From positions 235,002 through 299,001 of the forward strand of contig CAXAMN010000015.1 in NCBI GenBank assembly GCA_963970005.1: DNA of 64,000 nucleotides. Direction: 5' to 3'. Position numbers and translations under genes: made by a program. Of this stretch, positions 43,260 through 56,334 are shown piece after piece; the first letter of the stretch is position 1, and each line of letters opens with the position of its first letter. A model generated the notes under the pieces. It saw only the letters and a list, made by a program, of their open reading frames with translations, did not search any database and was not told the DNA's origin. The stretch comes from Durusdinium trenchii (Eukaryota; Sar; Dinophyceae; Suessiales; Symbiodiniaceae).

Positions 43260-45650
43260 TTGTTGAGACGCTTGGCCTCTTGAATTGTAAAGTCTTAAAA
43301 TTGTAGTAGTCATTGGCAAACTTTCTGTGCTCTCAAGGATGCTCTTTTCAGAGCTTAATTTTGAGGACTTCTGCCCTGGTCGTTGAGCTTCTCTGAATCC
43401 ATCTCGGATCTTGCGACTGGTGCTTTAGGAGCCCAAGAAGGAAAATTGTCCTGGCAAGCACAGCCATCTTGCAGTCAGAACATAGTTTTTTCCGCAGTTG
43501 TTCATAGGTTTGTGTACAAGCAGCTCTTGTAAGATGATGCTACGCAATTTGCGCATGAAAAACCAACTATATACTGTACTCTTTACTTGCCTTGACTGTG
43601 TTCAATTCTCTATGCGTGCTTTGCTTGGCTCGTTGCAGTCTCTCTCTCTCTCTCTCTCCCTCATCTGCAAAGTTCAGCTAGGCTGAAGGCTCGTTGCAGT
43701 ACGTTCTGTTATTTGTCAACTACAGTAGCACCTTGATCATTCAGGTTCAAATAGTGATTACGTGTGGATGGATGGAGTGTGCATTGGCAACATAGACGGA
43801 GGCAAGCCATGTCCTCGTCATCAGTAATGTCAGCCCACAACTGCCGAACAGGTTGCTTGGCCTCAGCTTTGTCGGCTTTGGCGACGGCACCTCAGGGAGC
43901 AAAACTCTTGCGAGGTGAGCGCGCCCAGCTCCTAAACCTCGACGGGACCACCCTAGGAAGTCAGCAAAACTACGCAACACCGCCCCCCCGGGGTTTGATA
44001 GTTCATCTCAGCTCTGTTCAAGTCACATGCTCTGTCTGTGCCATACAGAATGAAACATGGCTCAGAAATCCTTACTCATGGAATCGAGCCTCGCTTCTTG
44101 GCGATCAAAGCGGTTGAGCGAGCGGCCAGGCGTGGGTTAGAGGCAAAGAACTCCTGGTCGCTACTGTGGTCGCTCAGCGGGTCCAATTCCCAGTCATTGG
44201 CAGCGCGGAAGAAAGTCTTGCGCTCCATGTTTCCTCAAGTTTGCGTTTGTGACGGGACAGTTCCAAAATACATGTTGCGAACCGCATGATTGTCTCGCAT
44301 GGTGGCAAGGCAACCACAATCTTTGCATCCAAAGAAGGGGCAAATAGGCTTTATTCAAAAATTATGATATACAATTAAATAGGTTTGTCAGTTTTCCACG
44401 GCAAAAATCATGAGGGACAAACCGTAAAGTGATAGGTGGTCGTAGATGACAACATCATTGCATTTAAATGTACATTAATTTAGAGGCCGAAGCCTTTACA
44501 GGGACCCACCTAAGTCCATATTGGGCTTTATGGAGGCGCAGGGTCCAAACACTTTAGAGATGTGGATGCCTGCAGAGCTTGAAGTCCTAAGGACCGACGG
44601 CCAAAAGCTGTCCACAAACCATATCCCTCTCAATCTCAAGAAGGCCAAACCAGCCAAGCTGGCCAAGCTTGCGCTGCTTTTCAAATGTTTAGCCCGGCTT
44701 GCCACCAGCCTACTATAACTCTTCTGGACGTATCCATGGCCGACACTTCTTGTGCCCAAGAAGCCGGCAAGGAAGATCAAGGAAGCACTTTAAGGCAAAA
44801 AAGTTGTGCAAACTGAGAGCCGAAAAGTTCCCACAACTCAGTTGTGCAAAGCTTGTCATTTTGACCATTGGAGGACCCAGCAGGCCCAACGCTGAAGATT
44901 TACGAGACTTCATGGCCTAACTTGGTTGTCAAAAGGGATGAAATGATAATAGAAACAGTAAGAACGCAAACGAACACCCGACAGCAAAAAAATCAACGCA
45001 GTTCTCTGCAACAGAAGCACAGCCCTAACAAAAAGCACCAGGATTCCTACGGCCGTCTGCTTGTGCGACACCAGCTCAACCCTTGCAAACTGCATGGCGC
45101 TTGTTCAATGGCTTGAAGATGAGCGTTCATGCTTTCACCGTGTGGCATCTTCAAGTCACACCAGCCAGTGAAGGTGCAAAAATGCCAACGTCAAATGCAT
45201 CTAAATGCCAACAAGACTTGCTAAATTTGATTGCTGCATCAAGCCCCTAGGCCCTGACACGTTTTCCTTGGTGGTTGCCTCTGCATTGGCCTCTATGGTC
45301 CTGAGTGTCAATACTGATGAGGCCAAGAAGCCAGGCCAAGCGACAATCAAGCATCAGTCTTTGAGATGTCTAGATTCTGAATGATGCGAGTGGACAAACA
45401 TTGCCAACAAGAGCTGTTGAAACTCCAAAGTTTGCATCAACAGATATCACTGGCGCTCGCAAAGCTGATGCCTTGATATATTTTGCCTACAGAAAACTCA
45501 AAACATGTTAGGCCCAAGCCCATCGTTTAGGATCGCAATGGCAGCACGGTTTTCCTGCAAAGATCTTCGCGTCATTTCTTCTTTGCGGGCTTCGTGATCG
45601 GATCGCCCCAAAAATCGCTTTCGGCACAAACAGCATTTACAGTACTTATT
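43260..45650. other. No supportable gene; CT microsatellite
   Basis: A CT run lies at 43637-43659. A minus frame near 43330-43430 (KIRDGFREAQRPGQ) might be one more exon of the preceding candidate. Frames at 44496-44920 are Lys/Ala/Leu-rich and unconvincing. Confidence 0.35.
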
Positions 45651-45666
45651 TTAGTTGTCTGACTCT

Positions 45667-45752
45667 CTTGTTTTCTCTTTTTTTTTTCTCTCTCTCTCTC
45701 TCTCTCCCCCTTTCTTCTTTCTTTCTCTCCTGGCTTCTGTCTCTCTGTCTCT

Positions 45753-45786
<34 letters not shown>

Positions 45787-45890
45787 GCTTCTCTCTGCTT
45801 CTCTCTGGCTCTCTCTGCTTCTCTCGGTTTCTCTCCGTCTCGCTCTTTCTCTCTGCTTCTCTCTTGTTCTCTGCTTCGTTCTTTCTGTGT
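45667..45890. repeat. Long CT-rich microsatellite tract
   Basis: Imperfect (CT)n with tctctgct variants, about 220 bp. It produces an Arg/Glu-rich frame on the minus strand and a Ser/Leu-rich one on the plus strand, both artefacts. It lies just downstream of the retroelement remnant. Confidence 0.95.
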
Positions 45891-45899
45891 TTAATATGT

Positions 45900-47407
45900 A
45901 TTTTGCTTTCTCGGTTCTTTTCGATAATGCTGACGATGCCGCCTAGGATGCCTAGCATATCCGGCACTGGCACCCCGGTTGCCAAAAGCCTGCGCTTCAC
46001 AAGGGTGATCAGCAGAACAATTTACGGCCACAAGGCTATCTCTTGTGGCTGCGCCCTCGCGGGTCACTGCTACTCCCAAAGTGCAAGCAAAAGACTTGCT
46101 CGGTGGATCGAGGTTTTGCCACATCGTTGGTTGGCATTCCAAGTGAGCGCCCCTTCTCATCAACTGGTGGGACAGATGCGGCTTGACCTTCATGTCATCA
46201 GCTGCCTGAGAAGGCCCAAAGTGGCAAGGTGCTACCTGAAGAGCCGTCAAAGCCTCCTTGCTGCTTTGGCCGCTCAGCTTGATCCAGCACTTGTTGCACT
46301 TGATGTGGCTGTGGCCCAAGTGCCATTCATGCCCGCCCGCCAGCCCCTGCGTGTGACCTGACCACCATCTCATCCAAGAGCCCCTTCAAGGTGGCTTCAG
46401 GCTTGCCAAGGTTGCCGGCAGATCGCTCACTGGCCTTGCGCTGAATCTCCTCATGAGCAGAGCAGGCCTTGATGAAGTGACTCTTGTCCTCCACGTTTTT
46501 GACTGTTCTGCAGTAGGTTTTGTGATGTTCAGGGTCTTCGTGCTTCAGCTGCCTCCATATACCCAGGGCCTAGTGCTGTCCCAGGGCTTTGCGCAAGTCC
46601 GCGGACTCCTTCATTTGCTCGATCGTCACGTGGCACCTTTGAAGCCTCTTCCACTCATCAGAGCCCAGGTTGTGCGACAAGTCGGCAATAGAATCCCCTT
46701 TGCCTTTCTTGGCCATGGTTTTTGCCTGGCAGCTCTATAGGGAAGGTTCACCTTGATGACCCCCATGAAGGCTTTCAGCAAGATTAAGATCCAACACCCT
46801 GTGGCCGCGGCCCTAAGAGTGACACAGGTGCAGGACCCATTGACCAACCATTGAAAACCTTCACAGCAGAAGGAGTCACTGCCTTTTGGCGTGCTGACTT
46901 TAGGCGTCTGGATGATGCGCCAGGCCCATAGCTGCAAAGAGCTGCCTGCTTCAATCTCCATCTTCCAATTCGGAGGCAGGTCTGTATCCGATATCCTTGT
47001 CAAAGAACCTGCACCTCCAGATCAAGTGAGCTGAAGTCAAGGGCTCATCACACAGCGGACACTGTATGGCCATGCGCCATGTGAATGGGTGCGCAATGAA
47101 CCCTGCATCCAGGCTTTGAGGGCAGTCTGCTCTCTCTTCGACATAGTTTTCAGTTGTGCAGGGGCCAATCCGAATGACCACAAACTTCATCACAAAAGAG
47201 CTGCTTGCGAAGGGTGTCAACCCGCTGCAACCCCATCTCACGCTTCAAAGCTCTGGCCAGCACCGGCCACGCATGCCCCAAATGTAGCACAGCCGGTGGC
47301 ATCACCCTGATTACTTGGTCTGGTCCATTCATACAGTTCATACATGTTTTGACACTCCATCCTATGTCACGGAAATAGGCTTGCAATGCCGCCATAGGGC
47401 CCGCCAC
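45900..47407 (-). pseudogene. Decayed LINE-like retroelement 3' end
   Basis: In order on the minus strand: a Cys/His motif typical of the region after reverse transcriptase (CPLCDEPLTSAHLIWRC, about 47011-47061). Then, after a frameshift, LPPNWKMEIEAGSSLQLWAW and LVNGSCTCVTLRAAATG (about 46800-46975). The latter matches the RNase H start (usual form TDGS), with the first catalytic Asp changed to Asn. Finally GHEWHLGHSHIKCNKC (about 46295-46340) is another Cys/His motif. Frames shift at least twice and stops intervene, so it is dead. The reverse transcriptase core itself was not found upstream. Exact family unknown. Confidence 0.6.
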
Positions 47408-47411
47408 GACA

Positions 47412-47725
47412 CCTCTCTCTCTCTCTCTTTCTCTCTTTCTCTCTTTCTTTCCTTCCTTCCTTCCTTCCTTCTTTCTTTCTTTCTGTCTGTCTGTCTGTCT
47501 TTCTTTCCTTCGTTCGTTCGTTCGTTCTTTCTTTCTGTCTCTCTCTCTCTCTCTCCCTCCCTCCCTCTCTCTCTCTCTCTCTATTTCTCTCTTTCTGTCG
47601 TTCTTTCATTCGTCTTTCTTTCGTTTTTTCGTTCCTTTGGTTTTTTCTTTCTGTCTATCTTTTCTTTTTATATTTCTGTCCTTCTTTATATATCTCTCTC
47701 TCCCTCTCTCTCTCTCTCCACCTGT
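47412..47725. repeat. Long CT/TTTC pyrimidine tract
   Basis: About 310 bp of TCTC, TTCC and TTTC repeats. Open frames through it are artefacts. It marks the upstream edge of the recognisable retroelement remnant. Confidence 0.95.
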
Positions 47726-47739
47726 GTCTGCTTTTCAAG

Positions 47740-50310
47740 CTCGTCAATCCTCTTGCCTCGCACAGACACATCCCCAATTCTTGTCAGACACATCCTCTCC
47801 TGTATGCCCTGACTTTTTCAAACCAGCAAGGATCTGATGAATGATTCCAAGACGGACCCGGTTGAGATGAAGCTGAAACATGGCTGAAGAAACAAAAACA
47901 ATGGTGCCAAACTCAACTAGGCCAGCTACACGCCACGGTACGGATGTGTCTCTTCCTGCCATCATTTCAGACACTTGCATCCTCAAACATATCAACCTCG
48001 TCCGTCCATCTCCCTCAATGTTATACAATGCTGCTCTCCTAGCAACGCCGACCCTTGGATGAGTTGAGAATACCAATCAAAGGCACAAACAGCTCAAATC
48101 TCTCGGTTGACATGGTCACAAAATGCATCAAGGCACAAGCGCACATGGATGCATCAAAATGTCGAGCAGCACAAGAAGAACAGGATCTGCACCTGTTGAG
48201 TGCATAGTCTCTGTACTTCTCGACCAATTGATCAAGCTCTGGGTCCTCTCTGGGACGCTGGGAGTCGTGCAAGTGAAAGTTGGTCGCTGTGGAAGCTCCA
48301 AGCTGCATGAGTTGGAGCTTGTCAAAGTGGAAACAAACTCAAGGGGGTGCCGAGCCAATTACCCCAAAGGCAGAATTGGCTTCAAGCTCCCAACTCTCCA
48401 TAACTCCCCCCTCTCTCTTGCATTTTCTTGTACCAACTTGTTCGTCCTTGGACTCAATCGGCCGCCCATCCCTCAGTGGGATCAGAATTGAGGAAAAATG
48501 TGACGCAATGGACCCTTGGGGGATCATGGATGATCATGAGTCATAATTGAAAACCGTCAACGCTATCTTCACACATCATCCAAGAAAGAGTTCCTCTTTG
48601 TTTTCTTGGCAACGCCACCGAAAAGTCAAACAGGTTGAGTTGACTTGATGCGCTGCAGGGACATTGTCCATTCTTGTATTCACTGCCACTGCTGCGTGGT
48701 AAGCATTGAATGGGCATAGATAGCTATTGTAAGTTTTGATGTCCAAAACGATGCACGGCTCACGAAACATTATGACCAAAAAACACACTATATGAAATAA
48801 GTAAGGCGACAACATGCAAAGGCAAAAATGCGCGCATTATGGACGCACACGCAGCCGAACTCGTACAGTAACTGAATTATCTGAATTTGTCTGATAACGA
48901 CTTGCAGCGTGCCCAACACACAAAAGCCGAGGGAAAACAGAACCGCCGCTTGCAGGACACTCATAGCTCTCACTATTGGCCTCCGCGAGCAGCAAAAACT
49001 GTAGCCAATGCGGAAGAATATGTTTTCTAGGCATGTGTGAGCTAAACGCAAACCATCCGCTAATGCATCCGAATACCATCCACAAAATTCAATAAAATAC
49101 CCTCACCCTTGCATTTCTGCAACTTTGTTTTTCTGCGGGATATCTTTTTGCCGCAGCTTTTCTTTGCCTGCGAGAGCCGCCGTTTGGCGTCACTCTCACC
49201 CGCTTGCAGGAGAAGAAGTTTCTGCATCTTAGCTACTTGGCCCGATAGGCCGATAGGGCATATGCAGTCTCGGAAGTTCGGACCCGCTTTGTGGTGCACC
49301 CTTCCTCTCCTGTGGAAAGCACTGTCCAGCTCGTCCTACGTTGATCACACCTCACTCGCCAATGTAATTTCGTACTGCAGCGTGCCGCTGCAATGCTCCT
49401 TGGTATGCAATGCAAGTCCCTCCGCATTGAGTTAGCTCACATTCATCCAAGCAACGCATTTGCAGGTTCTTTGTGTCGGTCTCTCACGTGTGACCTGAAC
49501 ATGGCACAAGATTGACCTCGCCTTAGGCCTTGAAGCTTGCATTAGTCTGGCCAAGTGCACACACATACACACACACACACCAAAACACAGCTGAAGTTTC
49601 TGGAGCTTCTCATCTCTCATTACATGCGTCGCTTTCCGAAAAGGGCATCTGACATCAGTGTGCTTAAACTCTTCAGATCTCTTGGGACTGCTCCTGCCAC
49701 ATGTTCTGCAAAACTGGCTCTACCCGACGTTGGCGAAACCTGCATGTTGCATTGCTGCAATGCGCGGCTCTTGTATCAAGCTGGTCCGCACAGCAAACCA
49801 ACAAGCCAGTAACCTGCGCTAATAATACCCCATTGAAACATAAACCTGTGATCACTTAGCAGTCCAGAAGAGGAAAACAAAATAGTCATGAATGATGGAA
49901 ATCCCAAGCCCTAGGAATCAATAAGAACCAGCATGAAGGATGCGAATGGAGAGCCCTAGACTGGTACCATCTTTATCAAAGGACTGGTCCACGAAACCCA
50001 GCATTTGTGCCTAGGTGGCGAGTTCCTGCTAAATGTCTACATACAGCCGCACTACTACGTGGCAAAGCAATGGCTTACACTGCGGGACGGTCCGGTGTCT
50101 TTCCACTGAGCTCACCGATGCGAGAGGCGCCAAGCCATGACATCCTGGCCAAGCGACCAATTTTGGCGCAGTTTCAATCAGTAAAGCAAGACCTTTTCCC
50201 TGGGCCGGCCTCGACAGTCATATTTTGCCGAGAAGTGACTGAAGGCAAGGATTTCTTGGTGCCTGTGGACAAAACCAGCTGCACATCCCACACCCACAAA
50301 CTCTTAGAAT
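47740..50310. other. No supportable gene
   Basis: Minus-strand frames at 47744-48308 are open but without motif, and could be more of the decayed retroelement. A CA run lies at 49558-49580. Confidence 0.35.
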
Positions 50311-50320
50311 CAAGGGCACC

Positions 50321-50396
50321 CGCTACTAGGATCAGGAAGCGACTAGTAGCTGCTGGCATTACTACTAGGACATCGCTACTAGGAGCAAGAAGCTAC
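50321..50396 (-). repeat. CTAGTAG dispersed repeat, partial copy
   Basis: Reverse-oriented, diverged copy with cgctactaggatcaggaagc and cgctactaggagcaagaagc. It is embedded in an otherwise open plus-strand frame that I do not consider a gene. Confidence 0.85.
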
Positions 50397-50399
50397 CGC

Positions 50400-53300
50400 C
50401 CGAGGTCGCCTTGGTCCTTGATCCAGCCGAAACTCTTTTGCTCCGGCACTACTGAGCTGCAGGGCCATGGCAACTCACCTCAAAGAGCGATTGAAACAGC
50501 CTCACTTTGGTGTCCGCCAAGGTGGACTTGCAAGAATCTAGCCGGCAGTAGGATTATGTAGCATTGGCATCTACATTTATATTTTTCCTCTGTACAGCGA
50601 AACAGCCCATGAGTGTCCCAATCAATCAGCCCATGGTGGCCATGTCCATTTAATGTTAGAATCTCAGCTCCCGACAAACAGCCTCGTCATCACCTTCAAA
50701 TATCTTCTAAACATAAATTGTCAGGGTCCAACGACTCCTTATGACTCCTGTGGCCGGTCATAGCCATGTGACACTAGTCCAACGCAAAAGATGCCTTAAG
50801 CCCAGGAAGCTTGACCCTGAGCCTTAAATATACAGTATATGCACGGAAATAGCACTCGCTCATTTGTCCATGGCGAGTTGAAAACAAGTCCAAGATTTCG
50901 CACCAGTCCATGCACATGTCATACTTTCACCATGGCGCAACCACATGTAGGCCTGCCAAGGCCCCAAAGATGTGTCCATGGTCGGTGACTGTGAAGTTAA
51001 TACCGAAAACCTGAGAGGACCAATCCAAGCCATGCTGGGTGAAGCAAAATGACCAACCTTTGCGTTCCCAGTTGAAGAACAAAGGATGTGCTGATTTGGT
51101 TGGGAAGACAGATCAAGCACGCCCAAGATGCACTGCTGCCACGACGTTGAGTGGAGTCTCTCCTCTGAAACCTCAGCGGGACAGGGCAATTCCCCCGAGA
51201 CAATGCATCAGGGGCACCTACTGCTAATCCAGGTCCCCCAACCGACCCGTGTGCGGAAGGGGAACAGGCTCCAGGGGCGGATCTTTTTTCCACCTGTTTC
51301 AGTAAGCTGCGGAGCTCAAGAAGCCCGGTGTGCAAACCTTTGATAAGAATACAGAATGCATGTCAGTAACCACCCCAACCGGATTGTCACGTGCAACTTG
51401 GAAGCTCGTCAACATCCAACATTGCAAGTCAGGTTGACTTCTCCATAGGTGGACCTCATCTCAGGCCTCTCATGTGGCTCGAGAAGCCAAACTGGCTGTG
51501 GCGGCGGCCAGGCAGAGATGCCACGATTCAATCGCTGGCGTCGATGCAGCCACTCCTAGACGTGTCGACCGATCCCCCCAAAAAAGCGGGGAGATAAGAC
51601 AGCATAAAACAATGAATATGGGCATCTCCTCCAAAGACACAAAGTTTGGCAAGGCCTTCCGGGTGCCTGAAATAAGGTTGCAGGTCTTGGTCCTTTTGGC
51701 ATGCGTCTCTTGGGCTCAAGCATTCAAGAACCATGGGTTGAACCTTGATCTCTTCCCATCTGGGATCGTCCTGCAAGCCGGACCCACCCGACCCAGGCTG
51801 CAACTATGCTGCCCATTGAAACAGACCTTACGTAGGCTTATCGAGTGAGCTTATCGGTCCTTCCCTTTTTTCAGCTCCAGGAAATCAATGATAGCATCCC
51901 GCAACTCCATCTGCAGATTGGACGGTCACTCTGAGAATATCCGCTGAAGAAACTTGGTGTGAAACGAGACAAGCAACAATCGCTTATAAATGCGAATTAC
52001 TCGAGGCAAACTAAAGCGCGTGGCAGGTCGACATATCTGCTACTTTATGTCACGTGCTTTGCACTTTGCCAGGTGAAAACCAGTCAGAATAAGAATATAT
52101 AAGAATAAATTTGATGCTGAATACAACAGACTAGATTCAATGTTTGGACTCTATTCTGCAATCCTACCCGTCTTGATCTGTTCTATAAGCCGACCAATTT
52201 CTGAATGACGAGCTCACAAGGAGAAGAAACAAGTCCAGCATATGATGCGCTTAAAGAAAAAAGAATTGATCAAAAGCGGTTCCATGCTCAGATTGAAGCT
52301 ACATCGGCCTCAGGGAGAGTAAGCTTATCTGGAGGTAGACTTTCAAAGAATGCCTCCTCGGCTCCGAAATGTAAGTGCACTAAACAAAAACGTGCGGAAG
52401 AAGGATGAACAAGGGAGTCTGCAAACAGATTATCTACGTGCAAACGGCTGATCTGAAGTATCGAGTTCAAGTGTCCCGTAGGTCCAGAGTGTCTCCTGAC
52501 CCACTGGCTCATGATGACCAAGCAATGATCAGCTATGATCTTCTGCAAGCATTCACCGAACGTCTTAAATGATTTTGCGCATTTACAAGCTGCGCTCCAT
52601 TCCTTCAATCTACGGTGACCTACTCACAAAGGTTTCACGGATACTCAATTGGCTGCTGTCAGTCCTTCATCGTGACACCACCACTTCAGCCAACTCTCGC
52701 GGGAGCGCAAATCTGTCCCAAGCAGTCTCTCTTCAAATTCAATGTTCTTCCCCGATTCTTTCCGGAGCCTCCGCATTTGTTGCAGGTTTTTTTTGTTCGA
52801 AGAACATTTGATCATCTGTCGTCCATTTGGCTTTGTCACCTCGGCCTCTGGGCTTTTCCTGCCGCGAGGGTGGCGGAAGAGGTGTCCAGCCATTGTCGCG
52901 GCTCCTGCATAGAGCCGAGGACAGTTTTGAATAGAGTGAGGGGGGCTGTGGCCGCAGTTTTCCGGTGTTCTCACTTTTCACTATGTGGGGTGTTGAAAAA
53001 ACCCCGCGTCTTTTGCAATACCTCGAAACCATGTTATCGCTTTATTTTACTCTTATCGTTTTCTCAGGTGAAAGCATCTTTGGTGGAAGATCACAAATCA
53101 AAAGATGTCCTTTGGTGGTAGTTTTGGTGGTCTACATGGTCCTACTTCAGGATCCCGTAGCACTGCCTGTACCAAGGCGTACACCGTCTTTGGTGGTAAA
53201 GGCATGGCAGCAGCAAAAATCAGATATAGACAGCTAAACAAGACTACCACATCGCACACTTCTGCCCTTCAAAGGGTCTAATGAAAACAGTCAAATGGTT

Positions 53301-53435
53301 ACTTGCCCACCAGGGCTGCTTTTTGCTACATTTCCTTGTCGTTTTCGTTATCGTTTTGTTATCGTTCCGGACACCTCTCCAGGTTGCCATCTTCGTGGTT
53401 CATGTAAACAGCTGCAGCATATGGACCAAACAGCC
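50400..53435. other. No supportable gene
   Basis: Minus frames at 51528-51803 and 52645-52974 (KNLQQMRRLRKESGKNIEFE) look moderately protein-like but have no motif and no secure sites. The word tttggtgg recurs between 53080 and 53200. The phrase ttactcttatcgttttct occurs at 53047 and again at 53739. Confidence 0.35.
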
Positions 53436-53442
53436 CATTCAG

Positions 53443-53705
53443 TTCCTAGTAGTAAGGCCAGGAGCCCCTAAGAGCTTCTTGTTCCTGGTAGCGATGTTGC
53501 TTTGTAGTAAGGCAAGGAGTCCCTAGTAGCTTTTTGTTGTTGTTCTTAGTAGCAAGGCAAGGAGTCCCTAGTAGCTTCTTGGTCTTGTTCTTAGTAGTAA
53601 GGCCAGGAGTCCCTAGTAGCTTCTTGTTCCTAGTAGTAAGGCCAGGAGTCCCTAGTAGTTTCTTGTTCCTAGTATATAGTAGGGCCAGGAGTAGCTTTTT
53701 GTTCT
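53443..53705 (+). repeat. CTAGTAG dispersed repeat, degenerate array
   Basis: Five or six diverged units (ctagtagtaaggccaggagt, ccctagtagcttcttgttcc). The spacers are shorter and more variable than in the 18 kb array, suggesting an older or independently expanded copy. Confidence 0.9.
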
Positions 53706-53709
53706 GAAT

Positions 53710-55559
53710 GTGCAGGTATAATCATTGTTATCGTGTTCTTTACTCTTATCGTTTTCTGGGGTAGGAATGCATTAGTAGTGTTAAGGTGCATGCCAATACT
53801 AAACCGCTGAGCGCGGGGTTATTTCAACAGCCCATGTGCTGTGGACAAAGTCCATGTATGAGCTCGTGCCCGTCTACAGCCTGACAAATGTAGGTACAAG
53901 AGAAGCATCTGAAGTCTCTGAAGAATCAATTTTGCAGAAGCACATGTCAGCAAATGATGAAGCGTCTACTCCTCTATATTAACGGACATTTGTTTTGTCA
54001 CAGGATTCTTACTCCTACTTACAGTGGACTTTATGTATATAATATTGTTGTACAGTAAACCTTCAGCTTTGCACAATGTATTCTTTTTGCAGAAGAAGAT
54101 GCTTTTAAGTAAAGCCTTCACCTTTGCAAAAGTCTTTTATGCGTGAAGAAAAATATCAGCTCCCTTTAATGCAGCATGTGAGATGGTTTTCATGCTACAT
54201 TCTTTGGAAATGCACATGCGTCCAACCCATTTGCTTCAAAGAAAAACGCCTGCCTTGAAGGACAAGCACTGTTCAAAAATTCCAATAGAATTGCAAAGGA
54301 ATTGATGTCTTTCAAGAGCGTAGCTTGGACAAGCCTGTTTCAAGAATGATACGTGCTTCCCTCGAGGAGGATATCTTCTCTCAACGTCTTCAATTCTATA
54401 CAAATGAAAAGAGTTCTGTGACAAAAAGGCGTAGCGTTCAAATAGAATGCACCCAAATGTAAGAAAAAAATAGTTTAAATAGATTGGGCAAAAAGCAAAG
54501 GTCTGATCCACAAAAACGGTTCAAAAAAAGTGTGGACCCTTGGACAGGTCCTGAGCAGAAGTTAGACAAGAGACATAGGGTGATGTGGTTATTTTTCCTC
54601 AAGGTTATTTCATTGTGTTTGATCATTGATCAGGTGACAAACGCAAATGAAATGCCTTAATTAACACTAGAAACTCAGGCCCCATGACCCCGACTTCCGC
54701 TTGAATGAGGGCTGTTGGGACAAAACGGCTCTTGTTAGATGTGCTGAGCCGACAAGACATTCAGGAAACATTTCACAACAACGAATCCGAGATATGATCT
54801 CTCCTTAAGTGCTGCCGCAGCAGTTCACGGGAGAAGCGACGAGAATCAGCCTGACAAAGACAAATGGCGGGGCAAAGAGGAGCACGTGAATTAGTAGGTT
54901 TCAATACACATGGATCCCGCGACAAGCATTATAGATTGGAACGAAAAGGGCGCAGAACGTGTAATTTACAACAGTGGCCTTTGCTTGGTGACTTTTTTGA
55001 GGGATGAAGCACACTAATTGTGTGAACGCTTGAGGCCTGCTCCTGCCTCTTCTGCCCTGGCAGGGCCAAGTCAATAAGCAGCACGAAACAAAGACAGCAT
55101 CATGTCTGGCTGTGTTTGGCCTTTTGGCTTCTTCTTCTTCACCAAGGGCAATCCTCGAGGCTCATTGTGCACGTGGAGATTCCGACGACGATGAACTCCC
55201 TGATTTGCTCTTACATCATGAATCCATGAATCCAAGCTAGAACGATCTAGTACAGCTACCTATTGGACCCGGGTAGCTCGAAACATTTTGCAAACAAAGA
55301 GAGGTTTGAGGGAGCCCAACCTGCACACAAAACCCTGAGTTCATGGCCGAGGGCGACAGACTTCTCCGTAAAGCCAGCAAAATCCTGAAGAGCCTCAATG
55401 TATCTCAATGTGATCAAGACTAGCTCAATTGCAGCCCCAACCATACCATCCAAACGCCCATTCGACAAACCGCAAGAGCTTGGTGTCTCCGACTGTGCTC
55501 ACTTTTGTAGCTGTGTTGGGGCTTCTACACCTGACGTGGGAGGATGTGGGAAGCTTAGA
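53710..55559. other. No supportable gene
   Basis: AT-leaning sequence without recognisable exons. Confidence 0.45.
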
Positions 55560-56330
55560 AAAGAAGATATATATATATATATTAGTATATGAATATATGG
55601 GCTCGTGGACATTTCGGGGCCCCATGTAAATGCATCTGCTAACAAATCAATCATCTAACATCTGCTCATCTAGCGTCTGCTGCAAAGAAATCATCATTGA
55701 AAATAAAACATTGATGATCAAGTACAATATCAGTTATTGTATGGTGCTCTTGATAATACATAAGATGGGAAGGGGGTTCTTGTCAAAGGGTCATTTTAGC
55801 TTATATGGATTTATGTTCTCTTTTATATATAATTTATTGTCAATAGAATAATGAAGTGGAATAAATTATACAGTAGATGGATTAACCGTGTGGATCACTC
55901 ATATAAATAAAACAGAATAAATGGCTTATGTTATTGAAAATGGGATCATATCATGCTGTTTTATCATTAAAGATAGATAATTCCATATCCAATTGTATTT
56001 CGATTATTGTAGCTTTATTTATCGCGTCCGCCAATTCTTTAATATGAGAGTTAACCGACAAAAAGCAATTCCATATCTGGGATTTAATATCTTACCAGTG
56101 ATTTCTTGACACGGGAGTGAAGAACCCTGCCAACATGAAAACATATACTATGTTATTGGTATTTGCCAAGACTAAAATATGCCGGATAATCTAGTTTTTT
56201 TTTACTATGTTCTTTGTCCACTATGTATTCATGAAAAGTCCATTGATAAAGCATTTCTATAGTATGGGTGATCTAAGCCATATCATCATAGTAATCCTCA
56301 TATATTAAAAGTTGTCTTTTCTATAATTTA
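55560..56330. other. AT-rich island
   Basis: Roughly two-thirds A+T by eye, clearly above its flanks, starting with a TA microsatellite at 55568-55581. Frames are short on both strands (longest 55630-55851, plus). I could not match it to any mitochondrial or plastid gene that I know. It could be an organellar insertion, a decayed foreign segment or simply AT-rich intergenic DNA. Confidence 0.5.
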
Positions 56331-56334
56331 ATGT

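Noticed and set aside
45572..46000. Long Arg/Glu-rich frame on the minus strand
   Set aside because: It is the translation of a CT microsatellite; the opposite frames are equally open.
47315..47812. 165-codon Ser/Leu/Phe-rich frame
   Set aside because: Produced by the pyrimidine tract, with no non-repeat coding content.
55560..56330. Mitochondrial gene insertion
   Set aside because: No cox1, cox3, cob or rRNA-like stretch could be recognised by eye. Only the composition suggests it.
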